Positions 8,196 through 15,789 of a stretch of 64,000 nt of DNA are shown piece by piece. Source of the DNA: Simonsiella muelleri ATCC 29453. Lineage in GTDB: Bacteria > Pseudomonadota > Gammaproteobacteria > Burkholderiales > Neisseriaceae. The translations under genes were made by a program, and so were the position numbers. The notes beneath the pieces are model-generated. The model searched no databases. It worked only from the letters and a program-made list of their open reading frames with translations, and was not told the origin of the DNA. The stretch is from contig NZ_CP019448.1 in the NCBI RefSeq assembly GCF_002951835.1, forward strand, positions 1,674,001-1,738,000. Reading direction: 5' to 3'. Within the stretch, counting starts at the first letter, position 1; each line of letters begins with the position of its first letter.

Positions 8196-9614
8196 TTAAG
8201 AATAGAGTTTTGTTGCAACAATTTTCACGCTATCGCTTGAAACATAACGGAATGTTTCAGGCAGCAAGTTGCTGCTTTGGACGCTTTCAATATCAATATC
8301 AGAAACACCGTCTTGCAATTCTGTAATATTTTCACGCAAAGATTTAACGGTATTTTGCCAATTGATGCGTTGTCCGCCTTTTCTTGCCCATGCGCTGTTT
8401 TTTCCGTATTGCGCGACCAAATACACGATAATTTTCTGCTTGACCGCCGCTTCATCGTGCATCGGTGCAAGGGTTAGTGTGATGTTGATGTTGATTTTTT
8501 CTTCTACCGCATCAACGAATTTCAAACGGTAGGAATTATCGGCTGCCTGAATAATTCGCGTGATTTGGGTTTTAGCTTCATCAATATCTATGCCGTCTTT
8601 CAAAAACGACACAAAAAGCGTGTTGATGTTGTCCACATTTGCGCCGCGAACCGCTTCTTCTTTGCGCTCATTCCACACATTCAAAAAAACAAACGGCGAC
8701 AATTTGCGCTGCACCAAAAATTGAAATTCGCCCAAAAAAACCGCGTTGTTGTCGTACAGACTCGGATAATTCGTGATTTCGCGCAACTCATCAATTGAGA
8801 ATGGTGCTGCACCTGCTTGAATCAAATCCGCCGACAAAATCGTCAAATCTTCTTCATGCGTTTGCATATATTCAAATTCCAACGCGGTAGCGTTGTTTAA
8901 AGTGGCGTTTCCGTTGGTGTAGCGCAAAATAAATGTGATTTCTTCGCCTTTTTCGGGAATGTAACCTGCTTTGTTTTCCAACCCAAATTGCACCATCACA
9001 TTCATCATCTCATCACAAACCAAGTGATAAGCTCGTGTATTTGCGCTGACGTTGTTGAATTTTTCCGAGAATTGAAAATAACCACCGTCCGAATGTTTAA
9101 CCGCAACATCCAACAAATAGCTATCGGTTTCAGGCTGTGGAATATTGATTGTGTAGAAAGATTTTTTTTCGGTTACGGTGTGGACTTTTTCGCTTAATTC
9201 GTACTGTTCAATTTGAACCGATTGCGTTTCGCCTGATGCAATTGTTGTGCCATTTGCAATTGTCCAAATTCTCCCTTTGTTGTCCAATAGCCGCCGTCCA
9301 GCGGTAATATTGTGTGTGTAAACGCCTTTGTTGATGATGTTCGCACGGTAAATCGCTGCCTTGCCATAAGGCAACACGCCACGCATCGCCGCATCTGCTA
9401 AAACCATGTTGTCTCGTGCTTTTACCCACGGTTCAACTTCGGCTAAACCCAACTGATATGAAAGCATGGCTAACATTTGTGCCATCGCACCAATTTGCTG
9501 AGTAAGCGTTACATCGCCTAACGCCAAACGCGCCGACAAGGCAGGATAATTGCCACTAGATAATTCGCTTATTGCCGCATTATAAAATTCTGATTTCTGA
9601 AAAACGGTAGACAT
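8196..9614 (-). CDS. baseplate wedge protein, gpJ-like
   Basis: The product is about 472 aa. It has the arrangement of myovirus baseplate J-like (P2 J, Mu gp47, T4 gp6-like) proteins: an N-terminal helix bundle (QQIGAMAQMLAMLSYQLGLAE), then a beta domain with NKGVYTHNITAGRRLLDN and TIANGTTIASGETQSVQIEQ, a region around FVFLNVWNERKEEAVRGANV, and the C-terminal pattern ININITLTLAPMHDEAAVKQ. I chose the ATG at 9614 because GGAA lies 10-12 bases upstream; an in-frame GTG nine bases earlier has no room for a Shine-Dalgarno. It is the first gene of a four-gene minus-strand unit headed by an AACAGGAAC element. Confidence 0.75.
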   Translation of the reverse strand: MSTVFQKSEFYNAAISELSSGNYPALSARLALGDVTLTQQIGAMAQMLAMLSYQLGLAEVEPWVKARDNMVLADAAMRGVLPYGKAAIYRANIINKGVYTHNITAGRRLLDNKGRIWTIANGTTIASGETQSVQIEQYELSEKVHTVTEKKSFYTINIPQPETDSYLLDVAVKHSDGGYFQFSEKFNNVSANTRAYHLVCDEMMNVMVQFGLENKAGYIPEKGEEITFILRYTNGNATLNNATALEFEYMQTHEEDLTILSADLIQAGAAPFSIDELREITNYPSLYDNNAVFLGEFQFLVQRKLSPFVFLNVWNERKEEAVRGANVDNINTLFVSFLKDGIDIDEAKTQITRIIQAADNSYRLKFVDAVEEKININITLTLAPMHDEAAVKQKIIVYLVAQYGKNSAWARKGGQRINWQNTVKSLRENITELQDGVSDIDIESVQSSNLLPETFRYVSSDSVKIVATKLYS

Positions 9615-9616
9615 AA

Positions 9617-9686
9617 AAATCACATTCCAATCAATTAAATGTGATTTTAGGGTTTCAGGCTGCCTGAATGATTTAGCGTTCCTGTT
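9617..9686 (-). promoter_or_regulatory. AACAGGAAC motif plus hairpin before the gpJ-like gene
   Basis: On the minus strand AACAGGAAC (9686-9678) is followed by an uptake-sequence motif and then by a hairpin, AATCACATT and AATGTGATT, immediately before the ATG at 9614. This is the divergent partner of the plus-strand element next to it. Confidence 0.5.
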
Positions 9687-9692
9687 CCATTA

Positions 9693-9721
9693 CACAGGAA
9701 TTGAAATGAAACCATTTCATT
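9693..9721 (+). promoter_or_regulatory. CACAGGAAT motif plus small hairpin before the 9722 gene
   Basis: CACAGGAAT at 9693-9701 is followed by TGAAATG (9702-9708) and CATTTCA (9713-9719), which form a 7-bp hairpin next to the ATG at 9722. It lies back to back with the minus-strand element, so this short divergent gap serves two structural units. AGGAA also lies in good position for an ATG at 9706 that opens a 29-codon frame overlapping the main gene. Confidence 0.4.
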
Positions 9722-10231
9722 ATGCTGCGAAAATACATTTTTTATTTTTCAGGCAGCCTGAATATGCTGACACAAATTCCACACGCAATAAATAAATCCA
9801 GTCGTCTTTTAACTTTGCGTCATCCAAATGCCGTTGATGTCTGGGTGTACCGCAAAATATTCACGCGCCAAAATCCTGAAACTTTAGGAGGAGCATTAGT
9901 ATTGTCCAATGAAGATGAAGATGAATATGAATTAATCAAAATTGGCGAGGGTAAAATGTTGTTTTTAGGACGTATTTCAGGCAGTGATTTTGCTGTTAAT
10001 ACGCTTGACTATGGCGAGAATGATGTCGTAGCGTACATTGTGCCACTTAATGAAAACGAGTTTGAACCGAAAAATGATGACCGCATCATTTGGATTGGTC
10101 ATGGTTTTGCCAAACATTACCAAATCCATGACACAGCTTCATCTATCCAAATGCCGATGGCGCGTATGACGGTTTTCCATTTACAACCGCTTGAACAGCC
10201 TTTTGATTTTGAAAATGGAGACATCACTTGA
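9722..10231 (+). CDS. phage structural protein, unknown, heads the spike unit
   Basis: The frame is 169 aa from ATG 9722; an internal ATG at 9764 (MLTQIPHAIN) gives 155 aa and may be the true start, because the first 14 residues include uptake-sequence-encoded SGSL. The product is beta-rich and acidic in the middle (NEDEDEYELIKIGEGKMLF) with a C-terminal ARMTVFHLQPLEQPFDFENG. I do not recognise the family. Its stop overlaps the TTG start of the next gene, and the third gene of the unit is the baseplate spike, so a baseplate or neck role is inferred. Confidence 0.5.
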   Translation: MLRKYIFYFSGSLNMLTQIPHAINKSSRLLTLRHPNAVDVWVYRKIFTRQNPETLGGALVLSNEDEDEYELIKIGEGKMLFLGRISGSDFAVNTLDYGENDVVAYIVPLNENEFEPKNDDRIIWIGHGFAKHYQIHDTASSIQMPMARMTVFHLQPLEQPFDFENGDIT

Positions 10232-10953
10232 AAAATAATATTGGAAGAATTCTGCCTATCAAACAATCATTTGTTGAGCATTTTTTAAAAGGTATAGATG
10301 AAATCATTCCTGTCAATGATGAAATGCAAAACTGGTTGAATCGTGATAGAAGTCTGCGTGCAGTGATTTGCGCTGACCGAATGGTTGATGACGTTGAAAA
10401 ATTGCTGAAAAAATACCACGACACCGCAAAAGGCAGTGAAAATGGCATCAACGCACCTTTGCCAATTGTATTAATAGCTTTTGCTAAAGATGCACAGCCA
10501 ATTTCAGCCGACCGTAACCGCGCTTTGCCCAATCCTCAATACGCGCAATTAGTTGAAAATGGCGAATGGTATAAGATGCGTTCTGATTTTGTGGAGCAGC
10601 GTGTTCAAATCGCGTTTTTAAGCCACACAAGCAGTACAGCAAAATCAATGACTAGCCAAATGCGCTTGTATTTTTCAAGGTTCAACCAATACCGATTTCC
10701 GATTAAATGGCATTTTGGCGGTTATGATTTTGTGCTTTCAGGCTGCCTGAACGAAATACCTGTTTCTGACGATTTGGCAGATTTGCCAGAACGCACGAAT
10801 TTAACTATTTTGACGTGGACACTCACGCTTGAAGTTCAAATTCCATATTTGACTGCGCCCATGCCACACACTTTTACTGCTGATGGCAAAATCAAAGGTT
10901 ACTCAGTCATTGAATCGGTTGATTTGACAACCCAACCAAAGAAAGGAATTTAA
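10228..10953 (+). CDS. phage tail/baseplate protein
   Basis: The 241-aa product starts at a TTG that overlaps the upstream stop (TTGA), a classic coupled junction. The central part has FVEQRVQIAFLSHTSSTAKS and RFPIKWHFGGYDFVLSG, and the C-terminus has LTILTWTLTLEVQIPYLTAP, suggesting a beta sandwich of the kind seen in tail-terminator or baseplate adaptor proteins. No firm family. It lies between an unknown 169-aa gene and the spike gene on the same transcript. Confidence 0.5.
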   Translation: MKNNIGRILPIKQSFVEHFLKGIDEIIPVNDEMQNWLNRDRSLRAVICADRMVDDVEKLLKKYHDTAKGSENGINAPLPIVLIAFAKDAQPISADRNRALPNPQYAQLVENGEWYKMRSDFVEQRVQIAFLSHTSSTAKSMTSQMRLYFSRFNQYRFPIKWHFGGYDFVLSGCLNEIPVSDDLADLPERTNLTILTWTLTLEVQIPYLTAPMPHTFTADGKIKGYSVIESVDLTTQPKKGI

Positions 10954-10956
10954 AAA

Positions 10957-11532
10957 ATGTCTTTATATCCTGCGGTGATACGTGAATACGATGCAACACG
11001 AAGAAAGGTTCGCATTGAGATTATAGGCATGACTGATGGTGATAATTTGCTGCCTGAAAGTGATTTGATGTATTCACTTGGCGACAAATCCAGTCATACT
11101 GAAATTGAAATTTTGTCTGGCGATACGGTTTGGGTGGATTTTTTGGCAAATGATCCACGCTATCCAATTGTGGTAGGATTTCGTCCGCCTGAAGTGGGAA
11201 ACGTTGTAGGTTGGCGACGATACCATCATCAAAACATTGAATTGTCTGCCGATAGCGAAATGATTTTAAAAGGGAAAAACCTCAAAATTCAATTTGAAAC
11301 CATTGAAACCACTGGTACAACAACCAACAACAGCCAAATCACAAATAAATCTCCAGTCGTTAATGAAGAAATTGTCAGCATGAATGCTGGCATGAATAAT
11401 GGCAAAGGTGGAACGGTATCTTGCGATGGCGGCTTGAATGTTGTCAATGGCGATGTTACATCAGATGGCATCAGCTTAAAAAATCATCATCATCAAGGCG
11501 ATAGCGGCGGAACAACAGGACACGCACAATAA
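10957..11532 (+). CDS. baseplate spike protein, gpV-like
   Basis: The 191-aa product begins MSLYPAVIREYDATRRKVRI, an OB-fold opening typical of phage baseplate assembly protein V / gp5 OB domains, continues with SGDTVWVDFLANDPRYPIVVG, and then has a repetitive beta region (GGTVSCDGGLNVVNGDVTSD). The C-terminus ends GISLKNHHHQGDSGGTTGHA, the usual metal-binding spike-tip signature with histidines near the end. It would form the trimeric needle at the tail tip. GAAAGGAATT precedes the ATG, three bases after the upstream stop. Confidence 0.75.
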   Translation: MSLYPAVIREYDATRRKVRIEIIGMTDGDNLLPESDLMYSLGDKSSHTEIEILSGDTVWVDFLANDPRYPIVVGFRPPEVGNVVGWRRYHHQNIELSADSEMILKGKNLKIQFETIETTGTTTNNSQITNKSPVVNEEIVSMNAGMNNGKGGTVSCDGGLNVVNGDVTSDGISLKNHHHQGDSGGTTGHAQ

Positions 11533-11542
11533 AATTAAAAAT

Positions 11543-11594
11543 TTCAGGCTGCCTGAAACATGAATCATCATGATGGGCAGCCTGAATTTTTTTA
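11543..11594. terminator. bidirectional terminator built from two uptake sequences
   Basis: TTCAGGCTGCCTGAA at 11545-11559 is followed by CATGAATCATCATG and then GGGCAGCCTGAATTTTTTT. The two motifs can pair, and the hairpin ends in a T-run. It separates the convergent spike and tail-fibre genes. Uptake sequences doubling as terminators are common in Neisseriaceae. Confidence 0.7.
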
Positions 11595-12857
11595 ATATTT
11601 GATGACAGGCAAAAGCGCGACGTTTCGGGGGCGGGTTTCGCCACTGTTAATAATCTCATCTGAAGTCGCTAATCTACCAAAACTTTGATTCATTGCAGAT
11701 TGTTGGCTGTCGCTGTTGCCATAAGTTGAGTAAAACGGAAACGGTTCATCAGTACGCCATTGTCTCGAAATCACTGAAATATCATCATTTCCCTGATTTA
11801 ATTCGCCTATACCATGATAATGTTTTTGCATAGATTGCGTTTGTTTTGAGCCGAAGACGCGCCCCGAATCAATACCACGCCCCAAATCAATACCGCGAAT
11901 AAATTCCCCACGCAAATCAGGAATATTGAATGTGGTAGAGCCGTCCCCATTGCCAAATGTCGTACCGATTGCCGCGAACAGATCTACATAAACCGTGCGA
12001 GAAATCGCCGCGCCATTGCAAATTAACCAACCATCAGGTGCTGTGGAACGCGCCACAAATTGAACCGTTGCCACTGGCACAAGATATTGTTGAAACATTT
12101 CGCGGAAATTTCTATCGGTTAGGATTTTTTCCCATGCTTTCCAGTTGTTTTCATCTTGCAAATTATCATCTGAATCATCGTTTCGATACATCAACGAATC
12201 GCCTGTATCGACAATTTGCGTACGCTGACGATTAAAACCCAGTTGAATACCTACTCCATCAGGATTGCCTGTTTCATCGGGCGCACCGACTAAATTTGTC
12301 TTGTCTCCTTGAAAACGAAACAATGCGGTATTCTGAATGGTGGAAAGATTATTAACTTCAATCAATTCAAACGCTGGATGTGTGATATTAACTTTTTTAG
12401 CAAATAATTCATGATGCGCATTTTCATCTTTGATATGTTCGTCCAATTCCACAAACATGGTAAAATTTTCCAAAAATTGAACCGTAACTTTCTCATTTGC
12501 CAAAGATGAAAAGGTCAATCCAAACACCAAAAGAGATTTTTTTAATGGAGAAACAAAATCAAAGTTTTTGCCATCTTTTCGTTTGACGGTCGCAAAAACC
12601 ACACCAGAAATACCATCAATCAAATGTACTTCATTGTATGTGTATTCTTCGGTTGCGCTTGTAATTGTGCTGCGAACGGTTATTTGATTTTGACTACCAG
12701 ACACAATGCCTGTTGCATCAAATCTTCCTTTTTTCACGCCGTCCGAATAAACATCTGCGTATTTGATGACAATGCTAAACCCATTCTTATCAGGAATGTT
12801 GTTTTTTGCAGCGTTAATTCCTGCTGTGGTAATTATGACACTTAATTCATCTGCCAT
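11592..12857 (-). CDS. tail fibre protein with phage tail collar domain
   Basis: The product is about 421 aa. The N-terminal half resembles the tail-fibre N-terminal domain family (DELSVIITTAGINAAKN, YTYNEVHLIDGISGVVFATV). The C-terminal part has a clear tail collar domain: PVATVQFVARSTAPDGWLIC, NGAAISRTVYVDLFAAIGTT, FGNGDGSTTFNIPDLRGEFI, and finally ETRPRNVALLPVIKY. I chose the ATG at 12857 after TTGGAGCAAAAA; an upstream in-frame TTG lies within the ribosome binding site. It probably attaches to the wedge of the gp25/J type and contacts the host surface. Confidence 0.8.
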   Translation of the reverse strand: MADELSVIITTAGINAAKNNIPDKNGFSIVIKYADVYSDGVKKGRFDATGIVSGSQNQITVRSTITSATEEYTYNEVHLIDGISGVVFATVKRKDGKNFDFVSPLKKSLLVFGLTFSSLANEKVTVQFLENFTMFVELDEHIKDENAHHELFAKKVNITHPAFELIEVNNLSTIQNTALFRFQGDKTNLVGAPDETGNPDGVGIQLGFNRQRTQIVDTGDSLMYRNDDSDDNLQDENNWKAWEKILTDRNFREMFQQYLVPVATVQFVARSTAPDGWLICNGAAISRTVYVDLFAAIGTTFGNGDGSTTFNIPDLRGEFIRGIDLGRGIDSGRVFGSKQTQSMQKHYHGIGELNQGNDDISVISRQWRTDEPFPFYSTYGNSDSQQSAMNQSFGRLATSDEIINSGETRPRNVALLPVIKY

Positions 12858-12895
12858 TTTTTGCTCCAAAAAAAATAATGATTAAATCGCATTTT

Positions 12896-13186
12896 TCAGG
12901 CTGCCTGAAAATATTTCTCTGCCACTTGAATAATGATTTTTTTGCCATCGTCGTGGTCATCTATAACGTAGATGTTTACGGAATTGATTGGCAGCATTTT
13001 CAATACTGGAATATCCGCTCGCATTTTTGCAATAATGTAATCTGCATCAAATTGAGACATTGGTTTATGTAAGTATTGTTTTAAATCAATACCATAGTCG
13101 CTACCCAAATAACCATTTGGTGGACACGATAACCAATGCTTCAATTGTGCTGTAATGAATTCATAATTAATTGTATTGTTTGCCAT
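12896..13186 (-). CDS. baseplate wedge protein, gp25/gpW-like
   Basis: The 96-aa product has the size and pattern of the GPW/gp25 family: a short N-terminal helical part (NYEFITAQLKHWLSCPPNGY), YGIDLKQYLHKPMSQ, an ADYIIAKMRADIPVLK segment, and a C-terminal beta hairpin. The family forms part of the contractile-tail baseplate wedge. It ends in FQAA with the stop supplied by an uptake sequence. It lies between the tail fibre and the 286-aa tube-like gene, within a minus-strand run that includes the sheath. Confidence 0.7.
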   Translation of the reverse strand: MANNTINYEFITAQLKHWLSCPPNGYLGSDYGIDLKQYLHKPMSQFDADYIIAKMRADIPVLKMLPINSVNIYVIDDHDDGKKIIIQVAEKYFQAA

Positions 13187-13189
13187 TTT

Positions 13190-14050
13190 TTAAATCCAAT
13201 GCGGCATAAAAGTATCCGTTTGCGTGAATGTCATCTGCAATTCTTCAAGTCCTTTGTCGTTACGTGAGAGTTCGTGTGGCATGGTTTGCATACGCATGGT
13301 GTAGATTTGCTCGTAATAGTTTTCATCTGGAATATTTGTTCCGAAAACAATACGAACATCAAATACATAATAAGCTGGCGGCATGAAAGTTCCATCTGAT
13401 GCAGCAATCATGTGTGCTTTGTTTTCTGCCCATCTCTTGATTGTTCCGTGTGCATCGTCAAAAACATTCATACTCAACGTAGTACGACTATTTGCGCTTG
13501 GTTTGTCCATTTCCACTGCACCAATCGGTATCGCTTCGCCTTGAATATCAACTGAATTGAACGATAATTGCGTTGTCAGCAAATTGAATTGCGAATGAAT
13601 GCCGCCGCCACTCGTTGGGGCAGAATGGCTGCGGTCATTGATTTCTAAAACAAAGAAATTTTTACGGCTTAAATCATCAACATTCATCAATTTGTAATTT
13701 TCCCAAACTTGACGAATGGACAAATTTCCCATGTGTTGTAAGGCGTTGTCAGCCAATCCGACATTGTCAAACGCATTCAAACCGAATGTTTTTAAACCTT
13801 TTCTTGCGATATTTTTTAATCGCGTATCCAATTTGTTTGCCACATTCATTAACGGATTGGACACGCGGCGAGTGATTTCTGAAACGCCTAAATTACTTGC
13901 GGCGGTCAGTGCGGTGTTGGCAAGCTGTCCGCCTAAATTGTCGCCTAAATTCAGGCTCTTGGTTAAATTTCCAACTGCGCCATTTAACACGCTGCCTGAA
14001 ACACCTAACGCGGCTCGTGTTGCGCTACTGATTGGTTTGTAGAGAGACAT
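13190..14050 (-). CDS. baseplate/tail-tube-like protein
   Basis: In this 286-aa product the first 110 residues are helical and low in complexity. The rest is a beta-rich domain with QFNLLTTQLSFNSVDIQGEA, TTLSMNVFDDAHGTIKRWAE, PAYYVFDVRIVFGTNIP and LEELQMTFTQTDTFMPHW. That second part resembles tail-tube or tube-initiator folds (T4 gp19/gp48/gp54 type). Three bases separate it from the gp25-like gene. I cannot tell whether it is the main tube protein or the initiator; no other clear tube gene is seen in the window. Confidence 0.55.
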   Translation of the reverse strand: MSLYKPISSATRAALGVSGSVLNGAVGNLTKSLNLGDNLGGQLANTALTAASNLGVSEITRRVSNPLMNVANKLDTRLKNIARKGLKTFGLNAFDNVGLADNALQHMGNLSIRQVWENYKLMNVDDLSRKNFFVLEINDRSHSAPTSGGGIHSQFNLLTTQLSFNSVDIQGEAIPIGAVEMDKPSANSRTTLSMNVFDDAHGTIKRWAENKAHMIAASDGTFMPPAYYVFDVRIVFGTNIPDENYYEQIYTMRMQTMPHELSRNDKGLEELQMTFTQTDTFMPHWI

Positions 14051-14063
14051 TTTTTATCCTGTT

Positions 14064-14516
14064 TCAGGCTGCCTGAATTTGCATTTCGCGCTCGGCAATT
14101 AATGCATCCAATTCAGCAATTTCCGTTTTCAATGTTTCAATGATTTTTTTTCGGGTAGATTTCACACCTTTTGGCAATGGTGTTTTTTTCTTTGCTAGAG
14201 CCGCTTGAAACTTGTCTACATTGGCTACCCACGCTTTGACAATTTCAGAAACAGCGACTTTGTCATCATCTTGATTTTTAATTGCAATAATTTTTCCATT
14301 AAGCAACACCTGATAAATATCGCCAGTTTCTTTTACGCGCAAATCAATCAATTGACTATCGGACATGGTTAAATGTACTGTTTTGAATGAAATTGAATTT
14401 TGTCGCTTGGCTTTTTCTACGCTTGATTGGACAACTTCTGCACCAGCACGTTTGAAAATTTTCAACAATTCTTTTGGCGCAGTTTTGTCCGATACCTGTA
14501 AATCTTTTAAAATCAT
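14064..14516 (-). CDS. hypothetical 150-aa phage protein
   Basis: Residues 1-90 contain KELLKIFKRAGAEVVQSSVE and a beta segment (IYQVLLNGKIIAIKNQDDD). The C-terminal 50 residues form a probable coiled coil (RKKIIETLKTEIAELDALIA). It ends IQAA with the TGA supplied by an uptake sequence. It lies between the papain-like amidase gene, with a four-base overlap, and the tube-like gene. The family is unknown; virion assembly is likely from context. Confidence 0.5.
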   Translation of the reverse strand: MILKDLQVSDKTAPKELLKIFKRAGAEVVQSSVEKAKRQNSISFKTVHLTMSDSQLIDLRVKETGDIYQVLLNGKIIAIKNQDDDKVAVSEIVKAWVANVDKFQAALAKKKTPLPKGVKSTRKKIIETLKTEIAELDALIAEREMQIQAA

Positions 14517-14935
14517 TTTGTTAATCCTTTTGCGAATACCGCTAAATCGTTTGGCGAAAACCGCCAGCTTTCAGGCAGCCCCAAAACGCTGCCGCACCAC
14601 TCACTACAAAACCATTTTTCACGATTTTCTCGTGCCAAAATAACCACCGATAATGCACCGATTAAATCGTATTTTGCGCCTTTTGTTTGATGAAACAACT
14701 GAATAGTTGGCATAATGTATTTTTCAGGCAGCTTGATTAAATCCCATTCTGTTGGCGATAATTTCATTGTTTTCATGCGAACACCGCCATCTCTTGGGCT
14801 TGAAGTGTAACAATCCCACTCATCGCCATTGGCAACAGCCATTTCACAATGTGAATATTGTCCACGTGTGAAAAATTTAATCGCCTTGTCTTTCCAATCG
14901 CCGCGACCTTTGTATAGAGCTAAAACAATCATCAT
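14513..14935 (-). CDS. permuted papain-like amidase (YiiX/NlpC superfamily)
   Basis: The 140-aa product has the permuted NlpC/P60 order: a His in GQYSHCEMAVANGDEWDCYT near residues 26-33, and the candidate nucleophile Cys in WFCSEWCGSVLGLPESWRFS near residue 110. YDLIGALSVV precedes the Cys segment. Family members cleave peptide or amide bonds in cell walls or lipids. In a phage late operon it could be a cell-wall hydrolase for entry or lysis. It overlaps both neighbours by four bases, so it is translationally coupled. No signal peptide is seen. Confidence 0.6.
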   Translation of the reverse strand: MMIVLALYKGRGDWKDKAIKFFTRGQYSHCEMAVANGDEWDCYTSSPRDGGVRMKTMKLSPTEWDLIKLPEKYIMPTIQLFHQTKGAKYDLIGALSVVILARENREKWFCSEWCGSVLGLPESWRFSPNDLAVFAKGLTK

Positions 14936-15696
14936 GAGTTCTCCGTTTTGATTTCAGGCAGCTTGAAAACCAACTCAATTGCGTTCAAATCGTCCCACGT
15001 TTGAGCTAAATTGATTTTGTCTTCAATCAATTGACGCTGACCTGCAATGTTCGCCGCAAGCAATGAATAAGCTGTTGCTTTGCGTAATGCTGCGTTTTTG
15101 AGTTCGTTGGCATCTACTCCGCGCATGGCAGCGATTTGATTGAGAATAGGCGTTTCTGCTTCGGGATTTTGCGCCCAAGCTCGTGCTTCTTCTGCCTGAA
15201 GAGTCCAAGTTTGGACTTCAAAATCAGGTGTGGTATTCATGCCACTGGCACTGGCAACAAGGTTTTGTGCAGCGCGATTTGCTTCTCGCAATTTGCGCGA
15301 TTTGGCTGCTTGAAAATTTTGGCGTTCTTTTTCTTGTTGGGCTATTTTGTCAACCGTCCAATTCGCACCGTCCCAAATATAAACACTTTCAAAATCAGGC
15401 GGTTCAGCAAACGTTAAACTTTTGTCTAGTTCGCCGATTTTTTCCACTTTAACCGCTTTGCCTGTCGCGGTTTCATAGGCAGTTTTGCCGCGATAATCAG
15501 GAACGATTTTCCAATTGGGCGCATTCCAAAGTGCAGCTTGATTTTCGTTCAAAATGGGCGGTTCAACATCAACCGCATTAAATGGCATGATGTAACTTCC
15601 GTCTTTGGCGATTAAATCCAATTCTGCTTTGTGAACGCCAATGAAATATCCGTCATCATCAATTAAAGAAACGGTTTTGTCCCATGCGATTGTCAT
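14932..15696 (-). CDS. tail fibre assembly-type protein with DUF4376-like domain
   Basis: In this 254-aa product the N-terminal region is beta-rich (DDDGYFIGVHKAELDLIAKD, ALWNAPNWKIVPDYRGKTAY). A helical linker follows (QEKERQNFQAAKSRKLREAN), then a C-terminal helical domain that fits DUF4376: WTLQAEEARAWAQNPEAETP, ILNQIAAMRGVDANELKNAA, AYSLLAANIAGQRQLIEDKI. These domains occur in tail-fibre and fibre-assembly proteins. GGAG lies seven bases before the ATG. It is the first gene of the minus-strand unit headed by an AATAGGAAC-hairpin element. Confidence 0.65.
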   Translation of the reverse strand: MTIAWDKTVSLIDDDGYFIGVHKAELDLIAKDGSYIMPFNAVDVEPPILNENQAALWNAPNWKIVPDYRGKTAYETATGKAVKVEKIGELDKSLTFAEPPDFESVYIWDGANWTVDKIAQQEKERQNFQAAKSRKLREANRAAQNLVASASGMNTTPDFEVQTWTLQAEEARAWAQNPEAETPILNQIAAMRGVDANELKNAALRKATAYSLLAANIAGQRQLIEDKINLAQTWDDLNAIELVFKLPEIKTENS

Positions 15697-15715
15697 TTTT
15701 TGACTCCAAAAAAAA

Positions 15716-15767
15716 CAAAACCGTATTGTTGATTAAAAACAATACGGTTTTTGAATTTGTTCCTATT
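15716..15767 (-). promoter_or_regulatory. AATAGGAAC motif plus CCGTATTGTT hairpin
   Basis: On the minus strand AATAGGAAC (15767-15759) is followed after about 14 bases by an 11-bp hairpin, ACCGTATTGTT and AACAATACGGT (arms at 15738-15748 and 15720-15730), then a T-run, TTGGAG and the ATG at 15696. The same hairpin recurs almost unchanged before the genes at 35948 and 37376. Confidence 0.6.
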
Positions 15768-15789
15768 CCTATTTCAGGCTGCCTGAAGA

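Noticed and set aside
9706..9795. 29-codon frame starting at ATG 9706
   Set aside because: It has a good AGGAA spacing but overlaps the main gene, and its start lies in the small hairpin; no protein features.
12857..12869. TTG start for the tail fibre gene
   Set aside because: The TTG lies within the ribosome binding site (TTGGAG) of the ATG at 12857.
14035..14056. AACAGGAT before the 286-aa gene as another late-unit element
   Set aside because: The ATG follows within about ten bases and no hairpin is present, so AGGA is simply the ribosome binding site.
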